DNA of 44,367 bases. It comes from a virus. Made by a program: the position numbers and the translations under genes. This document shows positions 20,178-30,700 of the stretch, one piece after another. Where the stretch lies: the IMG/VR virus record IMGVR_UViG_3300020185_000091, positions 1-44,367 of that record. One strand, given 5' to 3'. Under the pieces are notes generated by a model, which saw only the letters and a list, made by a program, of their open reading frames with translations, had not been told where the DNA came from and made no database searches. Numbering within the stretch: position 1 is the first letter of the stretch; each line of letters starts with the position of its first letter.

Positions 20178-21725
20178 TTGGTGTATAGTGATCAGAACCA
20201 GACAGTAGCTAGTCGCTATGCCCATCTTATGACAACAAGAGAAAGTTATCTAAGACGGGCGCGTGACGCCTCAAAATTAACAATACCATCCCTGATACCC
20301 CCAGAGGGTCACAGCGAGAGTACGGTGTATGACACGCCCTACCAAGCAATAGGAGCAAGGGGTGTAAATAATTTAGCCTCAAAACTTCTCATGGCTTTAC
20401 TGCCGCCTAACAGCCCCTTCTTTAGATTAACAATAGATGACTTTGACATCTTAGAGGTTGCTGGGCCAGAAGCGCGTGGACAAGTAGAAGAGGCCCTTGC
20501 CCGTATTGAAAGAACAGGGATGTCAGAGATTGAAGCTTTGGCTTTACGGGTCCCTACATTTGAACTTTTAAAACATCTCATTATTGGTGGTAATGGCTTA
20601 CTGTATATGCCCAAAAAAGGGGATGTTAAGTTCTTCCGCTTAGATCGTTACGTTGTTAAGCGTGACTACATGGGTAATGTGCTTGAGATTATTACAAAAG
20701 AGAGTGTCAGTCCTATGATGCTCCCCAAGCAAGCCCAAGAAATTATAAACAATGATGGCGATGCAGCCAAAAACATTGACCTATATACCTGTGTGAAGAG
20801 GACCGATAAAGGTTGGTATATTCACCAAGAGGTAATGGGTGAAGTTATTGAGGGTACGACAGGTACATACCCTAAAGACAAAAATCCATTTATCCCACTA
20901 CGCCTTAACCGTATTGACGGTGAAGATTATGGGCGTGGTTATGTAGAGGAATATCTTGGTGACCTAAAGAGCTTAGAGGCTCTTACACAGGCCATCGTTG
21001 AAGGCTCTGCCGCCTCTGCAAAAGTCCTGTTCATGGTAGCACCTAACGGTACAACTAAGGCCCGTGTCTTAGCTGAAAGTCCAAACGGTGCTATTGTTCA
21101 AGGCAACGCTCAAGATGTATCAACACTACAGGTTAATAAGTTCAACGATTTCAGAGTTGCCTTAGAAACCATCAACACCATTACAGAACGTCTATCGTTC
21201 AGCTTCCTGTTGAATAGCTCAGTCCAAAGAAATGCGGAGAGGGTTACAGCGGAAGAGGTACGCTATGCAGCACAGGAATTAGAAAGTGCGCTAGGTGGTG
21301 TTTATTCAATCATGAGCCAAGAGTTCCAACTCCCCTTAGTAAAGCTACTTTTAAGTAGACTTGAGACCGCTGGTAAGATGCCAAAGATGCCTAAAGATAC
21401 TGTGAAGCCACAGATTGTCACAGGCATTGAAGCCCTTGGGCGTGGACAGGACCTTAACAAACTAGCCCAGATGTTGCAGTACCTTCAGCCCCTTGGCCCA
21501 GAGGTACTACAAAAGTACATGAACGTGGGTGATTACATTGACCGACTAGCTGCCTCATTGGGCATAGATACTGGTGGGTTAATTAAGAATGAAGAACAGA
21601 TGCAGCAAGAACAGGAAGCCCAAGAACAGCAGATGATGCAACAACAAGTAATGGGTATGGCTGAGAAGGTTGCACCTCAAGTAGCAAAAGGCATGGCAGA
21701 CGCCAGCCCACAACAACAACAATAG
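20178..21725 (+). CDS. Portal (head-tail connector) protein, T7 gp8-like
   Basis: 515 residues (T7 536). Forms the dodecameric ring through which DNA enters and leaves. Typical podophage portal features: N-terminal helical 'SRYAHLMTTRESYLRRARDA', 'GARGVNNLASKLLMALLPPN' (about 57-76), 'RIDGEDYGRGYVEEYLGDL' (about 247-265), and a Gln/Met-rich coiled C-terminus. Starts at TTG 20178 (7 bp after AAAGGG) or GTG 20181. Followed by the scaffold gene as in T7. Confidence 0.95.
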   Translation: MVYSDQNQTVASRYAHLMTTRESYLRRARDASKLTIPSLIPPEGHSESTVYDTPYQAIGARGVNNLASKLLMALLPPNSPFFRLTIDDFDILEVAGPEARGQVEEALARIERTGMSEIEALALRVPTFELLKHLIIGGNGLLYMPKKGDVKFFRLDRYVVKRDYMGNVLEIITKESVSPMMLPKQAQEIINNDGDAAKNIDLYTCVKRTDKGWYIHQEVMGEVIEGTTGTYPKDKNPFIPLRLNRIDGEDYGRGYVEEYLGDLKSLEALTQAIVEGSAASAKVLFMVAPNGTTKARVLAESPNGAIVQGNAQDVSTLQVNKFNDFRVALETINTITERLSFSFLLNSSVQRNAERVTAEEVRYAAQELESALGGVYSIMSQEFQLPLVKLLLSRLETAGKMPKMPKDTVKPQIVTGIEALGRGQDLNKLAQMLQYLQPLGPEVLQKYMNVGDYIDRLAASLGIDTGGLIKNEEQMQQEQEAQEQQMMQQQVMGMAEKVAPQVAKGMADASPQQQQ

Positions 21726-21735
21726 ACAGTGGTAA

Positions 21736-22491
21736 ATGGCTGAAACTTTAAACACATTCCAACCCCAACCAGCAGAGAACCAAGATCATGTAAATGAGAT
21801 GGTTCGTAAAGCTGACAGCCTGTCGAATACTGAAACTCAGGAGGGCCGTCCAGATTGGCTCCCTGAGAAATTCAATTCGGCAGAGGATATGGCGAAAGCC
21901 TATTCACAACTAGAAAACAAAATGGCTACGCCCGATGGCGAACAATCTGATGAGGCTCCTGAGGAGCTTGCAGAGGCACGGGATGCCGTTGAAGGCTTAG
22001 GCCTTGACTTCGATGCTATGACTAATGAGTTCACAGAACAGGGTGGCTTAACAGAAGAGACATACCAAAAACTACAGGAAGCGGGTATCCCTTCAAATGT
22101 AGTAGACGCTTTCATCGACGGTCAAATGGCTGTCGCTGATAATATTAGAAATGATGCTTACGCTCTTGTTGGCGGTGAAGATAGTTACACTGGCATGATT
22201 GAGTGGGCGCAGCAAAACTTATCGGAGCAAGCCGTTGGAGCTTATAATAACGCTATTGATGGTAGTGACCCCAATGCTGCCAAGTTAGCAATCCAAGGGC
22301 TTCATGCCCAGTACCGTATGGAAACTGGCACTGAGCCTTCCCTGATTACAGGGCAAGCAGCTAGTACATCCTCAGGGGCCTACAACTCTGTAGCTGAACT
22401 GACAGCAGCTATGGGTGACCCAAGGTATGGGCGAGACCCCGCATACCGTCAGCAAGTGCAAGATCGATTAGCACGAAGCTCGGTATTCTAA
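21736..22491 (+). CDS. Scaffolding protein, T7 gp9-like
   Basis: 251 residues, strongly acidic and Gln/Glu-rich, ending with 'YGRDPAYRQQVQDRLARS', a typical podophage scaffold C-terminus that contacts the capsid protein. Located between portal and capsid genes. Directs procapsid assembly and is released on packaging. Confidence 0.92.
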   Translation: MAETLNTFQPQPAENQDHVNEMVRKADSLSNTETQEGRPDWLPEKFNSAEDMAKAYSQLENKMATPDGEQSDEAPEELAEARDAVEGLGLDFDAMTNEFTEQGGLTEETYQKLQEAGIPSNVVDAFIDGQMAVADNIRNDAYALVGGEDSYTGMIEWAQQNLSEQAVGAYNNAIDGSDPNAAKLAIQGLHAQYRMETGTEPSLITGQAASTSSGAYNSVAELTAAMGDPRYGRDPAYRQQVQDRLARSSVF

Positions 22492-22503
22492 AGAGCGGTG
22501 AGA

Positions 22504-22518
22504 GTTTACAGTGTAAAC
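22504..22518. promoter_or_regulatory. Operator-like palindrome copy 10, before capsid gene
   Basis: Exact GTTTACAGTGTAAAC, 12 bp after the scaffold stop. The only copy in the structural half. The leader that follows (to 22656) also has a small CCTC-tgcg-GAGG hairpin near 22568. Confidence 0.8.
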
Positions 22519-22656
22519 TTTTGCCCACACTAAAAAGCTATATACATCCCACCGAATAATCTTGGCCCTCTGCGGAGGACAACCTTGGTGAAAGATGTGG
22601 TGTGACTTGCTGATTAGATTTTAAATCAACAAAACACACACGAAAGTTAAAATAAA

Positions 22657-23664
22657 ATGGCATTTCCTACAGACCAAACGGTCTCACGTATAGGACAACA
22701 GAACGCTACAGGTGATGTACGTTCTTTATTCCTCAAACTGTATGCTGGTGAAGTTCTCACAGCATTTGAAGAGCGCAATATCTTTATGCCTCTTCACCGC
22801 ACACGCACGATCTCCAATGGAAAATCGGCACAATTCCCCATGACGGGAACTGCAAGTGCAAAATACCATAATCCTGGGGAATTGATCCAAGGTGATATCA
22901 TCAAGAAAGGTGAGCGCACTGTAACCGTTGACGATCTCTTGATCTCAACCCAGTTCATTGCAAACATCGATGAAGCTATGACACATTTTGATGTTCGTAG
23001 CATTTACTCCAAAGAAGCTGGTATGGCTCTGGCAAACACGGCAGATAAAAATATCGCCAAGATCATTGCCCGTGCAGCCCTTATCAACGATGGTACAGAA
23101 GCAGCAGCCGCTGGCTTGACCACGTTTGATGGTGAAGTGTTCACTAACAATGTAACTGTGGGCAACTCTGCCGCATCAGGTAATGATTTCGTTGCCGCTA
23201 TCTACGCAGCATTGGAAGAGTTCGACACCAAAGACATCACTGGTGACAAGATTTGTGTACTGCCACCCGCGCATTACTACAAACTGTTCGGTGCTGGTCA
23301 AACGGTTGGTAGCCTTGGCTACATGAACCGCGACATTGGTGGTACTGGTTCACAAGCAACTGCAACTGCACCTGTAATTGGTGGTGTTCAGATTGTTATG
23401 TCTAACCACATGCCAACAACCGATGAAAGCTCCACTAGCCTTACACCTGATCCGCTTACTTCTACCCGCGCAAGCGCATATAAAGCTGACTTCTCGTCCC
23501 TCAAGGGCTTGATCTTCAGTGCTGAAGCAGCGGCTACCGTAAAGCTTATGGACCTCGGTGTAGAGAGCGAATATCAAATTGACCGCCAAGGTACTTTGAT
23601 GGTTGCCAAGTACGCTATGGGACATAATATCCTACGCCCAGCTTGTGCAATCGCACTCGTTTAA
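22657..23664 (+). CDS. Major capsid protein, T7 gp10-like
   Basis: 335 residues (T7 gp10A 345). HK97-fold capsid subunit; recognisable podophage capsid segments include 'LFLKLYAGEVLTAFEERNIF' near residue 25 and 'FPMTGTASAKYHNPGE' (about 55-70), with a conserved C-terminal GTLMVAKYAMGHNILRPA. It has a long 165-bp leader with a palindrome copy, and a strong terminator directly after it, matching the high-level expression unit of T7 gene 10. Confidence 0.96.
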   Translation: MAFPTDQTVSRIGQQNATGDVRSLFLKLYAGEVLTAFEERNIFMPLHRTRTISNGKSAQFPMTGTASAKYHNPGELIQGDIIKKGERTVTVDDLLISTQFIANIDEAMTHFDVRSIYSKEAGMALANTADKNIAKIIARAALINDGTEAAAAGLTTFDGEVFTNNVTVGNSAASGNDFVAAIYAALEEFDTKDITGDKICVLPPAHYYKLFGAGQTVGSLGYMNRDIGGTGSQATATAPVIGGVQIVMSNHMPTTDESSTSLTPDPLTSTRASAYKADFSSLKGLIFSAEAAATVKLMDLGVESEYQIDRQGTLMVAKYAMGHNILRPACAIALV

Positions 23665-23670
23665 TTTCTC

Positions 23671-23706
23671 AAGGGGAGCCTCTTAACAGGGGTTCCCCTT
23701 TTTTTT
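23671..23706 (+). terminator. Strong rho-independent terminator after capsid gene (T-phi position)
   Basis: Stem AAGGGGAGCC (23671-23680) pairs with GGTTCCCCTT (23691-23700), one G-U, loop 10 nt, followed by a T-run (23699-23706). Same position as T7 T-phi between genes 10 and 11. Confidence 0.9.
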
Positions 23707-23722
23707 CATTTAAGGATACAGC

Positions 23723-24301
23723 ATGACTACACCAACAACTCAGTTAGAGGCTGTCAACGTGATGATGTCCTCTATTGGTGAGGCACCTGTAAGCTCCCTA
23801 AGTTCTGGGTTGATTGACGCAGAGCTTGCTGAAACCATATTGGGTAACATTAACAGGGAGGTTCAGTCCCAAGGGTGGGATTTCAATAGAGAATACAAAT
23901 ATCCTCTAGTACCCAACTCCACAACAAAAGAGATCACAGTCCCTGCAAATGCAATGCGCGTTGATGGTTCTGAAGATACAACAACAGAAATCATAACACA
24001 GCGTGGTACAAAGCTATATAACAAGGTAGCTCATAACTACACCTTTTCAGAGGCAGTAAAAGTTAACATCACTTTCCTTTTGGGTTTTGAAGAAATCCCA
24101 GAGGTAGCAAGACGCTATATAACTCTACGCGCTGCCCGTGTCTTTCAAGACAGAACAATAGGTGCCTCAGACCTTCACTCCTTTGGGCAACGTGATGAGC
24201 AAGAGGCTCTAATGGAACTAAGAGAGTTAGAGTCGGATCACGCAGACTTAAACATTTTTAACAACTCAGATGTGTACGCCACAATAAACAGGCGGGGTTA
24301 A
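23723..24301 (+). CDS. Tail tubular protein A (T7 gp11-like)
   Basis: 192 residues (T7 196). Forms the adaptor ring between portal and nozzle. Family features: 'LEAVNVMMSSIGEAPVSSL' start and 'ARRYITLRAARVFQDRTIG' (about 131-149). Located between the capsid terminator and gp12-like gene; the next start is 3 bp away. Confidence 0.94.
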   Translation: MTTPTTQLEAVNVMMSSIGEAPVSSLSSGLIDAELAETILGNINREVQSQGWDFNREYKYPLVPNSTTKEITVPANAMRVDGSEDTTTEIITQRGTKLYNKVAHNYTFSEAVKVNITFLLGFEEIPEVARRYITLRAARVFQDRTIGASDLHSFGQRDEQEALMELRELESDHADLNIFNNSDVYATINRRG

Positions 24302-24304
24302 TAA

Positions 24305-26668
24305 ATGGCACTACTTAGCGGTTCAATACCAAATTTAATTAATGGGGTATCCCAACAACCCGCCAGCTTACGCTTACCTACACAAGCTCAGACACAACAG
24401 AACGGTTTATCAGACGTTGTTAAAGGCTTACAAAAAAGACCACCTACTGAGCATATCGCTTTTGTAAACAATGTTCCAACGGCTGATTATTCGACAGCAT
24501 TTTTTCATACAATGCGATTACAGGATAGTGACGGTGTTCTACGTCCTTACTTTGTAATAATAGGTCCAGTAGGTATTAGTGTATACAACTCAACAGGTGT
24601 TCAACAGACTGTTACCGACAGTACAGGCGGTTATGGTTATTTCTCTGGTATTACAAATTTCAATAAAGACCTTTCAGCTACCTCAGTGGCTGATTATACT
24701 TTCATTCTAAATAGAACAAAGAAGATCAAAAAAGGTACAACATCAACACCCGTCTTAAAGCATGAGGGTATGATTGTTGTTAAGCAAGGTGATTATAGTA
24801 CAAATTATAGCGCATCCATAACTTATGGTGGAACCACATATACTGGTTCATATTCTACTAGAGACAGTAGTGACGTAGCCCATGAGGTTGACGCTAAAAC
24901 AGATAATATTGCATCCCAATTAATGAGCGCATTATCAGGCTCGACTACAGGTTTCACCTTTGAGCAAATTGGTAATATTATTTACGTTACGAGATCAGAC
25001 AATGCTGAGTTCTCCTTGTCGGCTACAGATAGCCACGGGGATACACACACACAGTCGATCAAAGGTGCTGTTAGCAATCTAAAAGATTTACCTAGTAATG
25101 GTAAGGCTGGTTTTATTGTTAAAGTAAATGGTGACACAGCAAAGAACCAAGATGATTACTACGTCAAACTTCAGAGCGTTAATACTGGTGGGGATACTAT
25201 ATGGAAAGAAACTGTAGGCCCTTCTGTACTGAAAGATTTTGACAACACCACAATGCCTCACAGGTTAATCAGAAATGCTGATGGTACGTTTACATTCAGT
25301 ACTGTTACTTGGGATGAGAGAGCAGCGGGGGATGATGACACAAATCCTTTCCCTTCCTTTTCAAACTACGAGGCATCAGACTACGCAAATGGTCAGTTTA
25401 CTATTAATGACATATTCTTTTACAAAAATAGACTATGCTTTTTATCTGACGAAAACCTGATTTGTAGTGAGAGCGGAAGTTTCTTTAACTTCTTTCAATC
25501 AACGGTTCTAACCGTACTAGACAATGCTCCTATTGATGTCGCGGTTAGTAACAGCACAGTCAGTATCTTGAAGTATGCAGTACCATTTAATGAAAGTCTC
25601 ATACTGTTTTCTGACCTCACACAGTTCAAGGTTACAAACACAGATATTTTCTCAAGTTCAACAATTTCAGTAGATGTTACAACCCAGTTTGAGGCCTCTT
25701 TAAACTCACGTCCCGCCGCCGCTGGTAAGTATGTATTCTTTCCAACACTAAAGGGTGTGTGGTCAGGGGTGCGTGAATATTTTGTACAAGCAGAAAATGA
25801 CACCAACGATGCTTCCGATATTACAGCCCATGTACCTGAGTACCTTACAGGTCAGGTGACACAGTTAATAGCATCATCTAATGAGGATATCTTACTGGTT
25901 CGTACATCAGGCAATAGACAGCAGTTTTACGTTTATTCCTACTACTGGCAGGGTAATGAGAAGCTTCAAGCCTCATGGTCTACTTGGACCTTTGGCTCTA
26001 ATATTCTTAACATAGAAATAGATAATTCTCTTATTTACCTGTTGGTACAGAGGGCTGAAGGAATAGCTATTGAGACTATTAACCTTAGTACCGACAATGC
26101 TTTGGCTGATACAGGCACCTTTGGTATAAACTTAGACAGACGCTTTAAAAGAACATCATCTACAGATGTATTACCTTATAGTGGTGGTACACCCGTTTCT
26201 GCCTCAGGTAATATCCTAAATGAAAATAGTGAAGTAGCTACCGTGCTTGACGGGATAACAGCGGGTGATGGAACATATACCCAATCACCTGAGGTAGTAT
26301 ATACAGGTATACCTTATACGTTTCTATATGAGTTCTCACCAGTTGTACTAAAGCAAGATGAGAAGCCAGTTAGTATTGGAAGGCTACAGTTAAAATACAT
26401 TAATGTATTATTTAGCTCTACAGCTTCCTTTGACACTAGCGTGTCCAGACAGGGGCAAACAGCTTCTGTAAAGCAGTTCACTGGTACAGCTTTAGACAGT
26501 AGTAATACTATAGGAACTATAGGTATTAAAACTGGTTCTTTCCCCATTCCCATAATGGCTGAAAGCTCAAACGTATCCGTCAAACTTTATAGCTCAACTT
26601 TTCACCCTGCCTCTTTCCAGAGTGCAGAATGGGAAGGAACATATCACCTAAGAAGTAAGAGAATATAG
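24305..26668 (+). CDS. Tail tubular protein B, nozzle (T7 gp12-like)
   Basis: 787 residues (T7 794). Beta-rich nozzle subunit with characteristic start 'GSIPNLINGVSQQPASLRLP' (about 6-25) and 'KNRLCFLSDENLICSESGSF' mid-protein (about 377-396). It closes the tail and contacts the fibres. Its stop overlaps the next GTG start by one base. Confidence 0.95.
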   Translation: MALLSGSIPNLINGVSQQPASLRLPTQAQTQQNGLSDVVKGLQKRPPTEHIAFVNNVPTADYSTAFFHTMRLQDSDGVLRPYFVIIGPVGISVYNSTGVQQTVTDSTGGYGYFSGITNFNKDLSATSVADYTFILNRTKKIKKGTTSTPVLKHEGMIVVKQGDYSTNYSASITYGGTTYTGSYSTRDSSDVAHEVDAKTDNIASQLMSALSGSTTGFTFEQIGNIIYVTRSDNAEFSLSATDSHGDTHTQSIKGAVSNLKDLPSNGKAGFIVKVNGDTAKNQDDYYVKLQSVNTGGDTIWKETVGPSVLKDFDNTTMPHRLIRNADGTFTFSTVTWDERAAGDDDTNPFPSFSNYEASDYANGQFTINDIFFYKNRLCFLSDENLICSESGSFFNFFQSTVLTVLDNAPIDVAVSNSTVSILKYAVPFNESLILFSDLTQFKVTNTDIFSSSTISVDVTTQFEASLNSRPAAAGKYVFFPTLKGVWSGVREYFVQAENDTNDASDITAHVPEYLTGQVTQLIASSNEDILLVRTSGNRQQFYVYSYYWQGNEKLQASWSTWTFGSNILNIEIDNSLIYLLVQRAEGIAIETINLSTDNALADTGTFGINLDRRFKRTSSTDVLPYSGGTPVSASGNILNENSEVATVLDGITAGDGTYTQSPEVVYTGIPYTFLYEFSPVVLKQDEKPVSIGRLQLKYINVLFSSTASFDTSVSRQGQTASVKQFTGTALDSSNTIGTIGIKTGSFPIPIMAESSNVSVKLYSSTFHPASFQSAEWEGTYHLRSKRI

Positions 26669-27126
26669 TGATTACATTTACACCATCCACATTTAGAGAT
26701 TGCCAGAAAATGGCACCCAGTATGAGGCACATAGACTTAAAAGAAGTTAAGGCATCTAGCGGTTTAGACCCCTACCAAGCCCTGATAACCTCAATAAACC
26801 TAGACGGTGTATCAGATACAATAAGAGTAAATGATGAAATAGTTGCGATGTGCGGTGTGGTGGATGGCGGGAATATAGGTGTTCCTTGGATGCTAGGGAC
26901 CTATAATTTAAGGAGAAACGCTAAGAGTTTGCTTCCTTTATCTAAGAAATGGTTAAAGGAACACGGTGATAAATATAATTTATTATTTAACTACGTTTCC
27001 TCAGATAACCTTAGTTCTATTAGGTGGCTAAAATACTTAGGTTTCTCATTAATTAGGTACATACCCCACCACGGGGTAGGCCGTTCCCCTTTTTACGAAT
27101 TTGTTAGGATAAAACAAAATGTGTGA
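26668..27126 (+). CDS. Internal virion/assembly protein (T7 gp13-like, GNAT-like)
   Basis: 152 residues from GTG 26668 (T7 gp13 138). The C-terminal pattern KYNLLFNYVSSDNLSSIRWL (about 111-130) followed by LGF matches T7 gp13 'KYD.LWNYV...N..HIRFLK..GA', which has a degenerate GNAT acetyltransferase fold and is needed for correct core assembly. No acetyltransferase activity is implied. Confidence 0.8.
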   Translation: MITFTPSTFRDCQKMAPSMRHIDLKEVKASSGLDPYQALITSINLDGVSDTIRVNDEIVAMCGVVDGGNIGVPWMLGTYNLRRNAKSLLPLSKKWLKEHGDKYNLLFNYVSSDNLSSIRWLKYLGFSLIRYIPHHGVGRSPFYEFVRIKQNV

Positions 27127-27715
27127 CCCAACGATGATGGCGGTTGCTTCCTTTGCGCTGCAAGCAGAAGCAGCCAACCAGAGCTATTACGCTCAGAAAA
27201 ACCAAGCACTACAACAACAAGAACAAAATAGAATAAATACTACTCAGGCAATCAGAGCCGCTGAAATGCAGAACCGTGGTATTAATTTAAGATTAGAACA
27301 AGAGGCTGATGCTGCCGTAGACGAGAGGATGGCAACAGTAATTGAGGCTCAAAAGTTAAAGGCAAGGACCTTAGCATCTGCGGGTGAAGCAGGTGTTTCT
27401 GGATTGGGTATTGATCACCTAGTCAGAGATATTGGTAGAACAGAAACCCAAAACCTCGGAACAACAAACACAAACCTAGCTAACTTATATATGCAGGGCC
27501 AATCCGATAAACTACAAGTTAAGGCTCAGACTGAAAGTAGAATTAACAATCTACCTAAACCTCAATTCCCAAGCCCAGCAGCCAGAAACTTGGCAATAGC
27601 GGGTGCGGCAATGAGTGCAGCAAGTGGATATTCAGACCAGACAGATGGCGGTAATTTATTTGCTGATCTGGGAAACACTTGGTCTGACTTAGGCAGTGTT
27701 GGAACAGGCGCATAA
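27119..27715 (+). CDS. Internal virion protein B (T7 gp14-like)
   Basis: 198 residues (T7 196). Gln/Ala-rich, mostly helical, with a Gly/Ala hydrophobic segment near residues 159-172 that could enter the outer membrane, as proposed for T7 gp14. Starts at ATG 27119, overlapping gp13-like by 8 bp. N-terminal MCDPTMM is typical of this small family. Confidence 0.85.
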   Translation: MCDPTMMAVASFALQAEAANQSYYAQKNQALQQQEQNRINTTQAIRAAEMQNRGINLRLEQEADAAVDERMATVIEAQKLKARTLASAGEAGVSGLGIDHLVRDIGRTETQNLGTTNTNLANLYMQGQSDKLQVKAQTESRINNLPKPQFPSPAARNLAIAGAAMSAASGYSDQTDGGNLFADLGNTWSDLGSVGTGA

Positions 27716-27735
27716 TTAAATAACAAGGAAATATA

Positions 27736-30700
27736 ATGGCACAACGTGTAGGAGTTGATACCTCTTCCCTGCGGGGCATGAACAAAGGTTTAAGGGTCGT
27801 TGCCAGACCTGTAGACACCTATAGTTCGGTAGGTAATCAAGTCGATAGAAATAGTAAGGGCCTACAGGTTGCTAATGCGTTAGCAAGCTTTGAACCTAAA
27901 TTATCAGAGTTCTTTGATGGGCAAATACAAAAGAAAAACAAAACAGATTTAGCAGAAGGTATGAGGCAGTACCTAGATGCAGACCCAGATGCCCGTGAGA
28001 ACTTCCGCAAGGCAATCAAGTCTGGTGAAATTGATCTGGTACAAAGCCCCTTCTTCATTAAGGGTCTTACGTCAGGTATTCTCAAAGAGAAGTCCCGTGA
28101 GTTTGGTTCCAAGATGGTGGAAGAGTGGAGCCAGCGAAAAGATAATGCTGGCTTTGATGTCTCAGATTTCATTGCTCAATCACAGGACCTTTTTATTACT
28201 GAGAATGGCCTAGCTGATTATGATCCAGAATTGTTTGCAGCGGAGTTCGCTCCACGGGCTGAGAACTATGCAAACATCGTAGGCCAGAGGCACTATGAGC
28301 ATAAGATTAAGAGAGCAAAGCAAGCCCGTCTTGATCTCATTCCTAGCGATATGATTGCTGCTTACGAGAGTAACTTGTCAGAGCAAGGTGAGCTACAACC
28401 CAAAGGCTATATCAAAAGTGTAAACAAAGTAATTGAGGGTGTTATCAAAGATGGTCTTAATCCAGCCGCTGCAATCGCGGGGGCCATTGACCACCTCACG
28501 GCCCTAGCAATGAGCGATGAGACTATTGCAGACACCCAGCTTTACCAAGACGCTTTAAGAGACCTAAAGGTCAAAGGTGGTACATACGGTCAAACAGGTA
28601 AGGGTTCCTTATATCTACAACAGCTAGACGATAAGGTAGATAATAAGATTGAGCGTTTGGAGAGAGAGAAAGATACTGAGGTCGAGGACGAACAAAGAAA
28701 CCAAGCCAAGACTTTCTACCAAGAATTTGTGAAGATGCATAATTCTTACAAAGGTAAGGATTTTTTCAATGATGCAGCGGTATCGGCTGAACTAGAAAAT
28801 GCACATCAAAACCCATACTTTGCACCGTACTACAACCAATTAAAAATTATAGACCAAGATCGTCGTTTAGTCACAACTGATACAGATACCTTTAACAAAC
28901 TAAGTCAAAAAGCGGAGAAGGGTACGCTTACATCACAAGATGTTTTAGATAGCAGTCACCTTTTATCGTCCCAACACTTTAACGCATTAAATGCAGCTAC
29001 AGACACAGTAAGCCGTGCTGGTTCTTTAGCGAGTGTCTTGGGTGCTGATTTTGTCGCACAGTTTGTTTCTGATGTAACACGGGTCGAAGAACCTACTAAA
29101 CTTCAACAGTTGATGATGACTGCAACAGGTAGAAGTGCATATGACCAACTAGCTGCCGATGCTCAGTTCTCAGCTAATTCTGTTTTAATGGAGCTTTTAG
29201 GTGATAAAACTTACTCTGATGGCCTAGGAAGCCGTGAGGGTAATTTATCGTTTAAAAATGAGTTATTGAAAAGACTTGAAGCGGAGCAAACAAAGAAGGG
29301 TGGGTTTAATGATCGCAGGGATGCGATTTCAAACAAAGCATCTGAAGTTCAAGCTATTGCTGATAACATTCAAATAGAAGCAGAGAGAACAACAACACTA
29401 ACAGATCAAGGAATGTCTGACGTTCAAATTCAAGATACATCCCACATTCCAGTTTTACCCCCAGAACAGGCTGCTCTTGAGGTCTCAAGACCACCTAACA
29501 AGCTTAGTTATGATGTAACTTGGAAAGAAGGGGATATTACACCCTTTAGTGATATGTCGATTGAGGAAATTCATAAAATTATGAATGAATACACTTCAGT
29601 CAAAACTGGTGAGGGTGGCACCCTACAGTCTTGGGAAACCTCTAAGGCTTGGGTGATGATGCAAGAGATGGGTCTTAATGAGACTGAGCTTGCTGCACTT
29701 TTCAGTGAGCATATTAGAGTTCAAGGTCCTATTGAGGAAGCTGAACGCATTGAAAAACTAGAAGCTGAAGCACAGCGTCAGCAAAAGGAACTTTCTGGAA
29801 CCGCACTTTCTGATCAAGATCAGGACGTAGTAGATGAGAATGAGCTAGACGCCATTGAAATGCACGGCCCAGAGAAGGTGGCACAGTACAAGTTAGACTA
29901 CCCAGACACCTACTTAGCAAAGTTGATGCTAGAAACAATGCAACCAGACTTTGTTGCGTTTGAGGCTGAACCATTTGAGCCAGCGGAGACAGATACTAGG
30001 CAAGAGAGCGGTGCTGAAGTACCCCCTAGCATCCTTATGAGGATGGTAAGCCAAGAGCAGTACGATGCCATGTCGGTAGATGCACAACAAAAGGCTGATC
30101 AGCAAGCAATAGAGGATCAAGAAGCGGAAACAGCGGCTGAAGCAGAAGCAGTAGCAAACGTAGCTAGTGAGCTAATCTACGATGCCTCTGATGAACAAAT
30201 AGAACTAATATCTGGTGTTCTATCGGGCTATGACCTCTCTGATACCAACGCTATTGCAGCACAGGTACAAAAGGTGTTCCCTGATATTAACGAGCAGCAA
30301 CTCAGAGACATCATACAGCGTGTAGGACCTAACACGGCACCAGAGGGTGTTGATATGGCTTCACCGTCTATGGTCTCCCCTACATCATCCATGCAATCTC
30401 CTAGCATGGGTAGTTCATCACCAGATGGTGCTGTGAATACTGGTGTGGCACCTAAGAGTGCGACTTCCATGATGCCAGCATCCTCTAAGGCACAACTACC
30501 TAAAGCTGGTAAGCAAGATGAAGCTGTTGCCCCAGTTTCAAGGCAAGATGAGCGTCAAATGCGGAAGGTCCTACGTGACCTGAGAATGGCAGAGGCACAA
30601 CAATTATCAGCACTAGAAGCAGACGCAGATAAAGCAGCGGCAGCGGCTGATCTTAAACGTCTTACAGCTAAAAAGAAGAAAGAGGCTTTGGCTGAAGTTG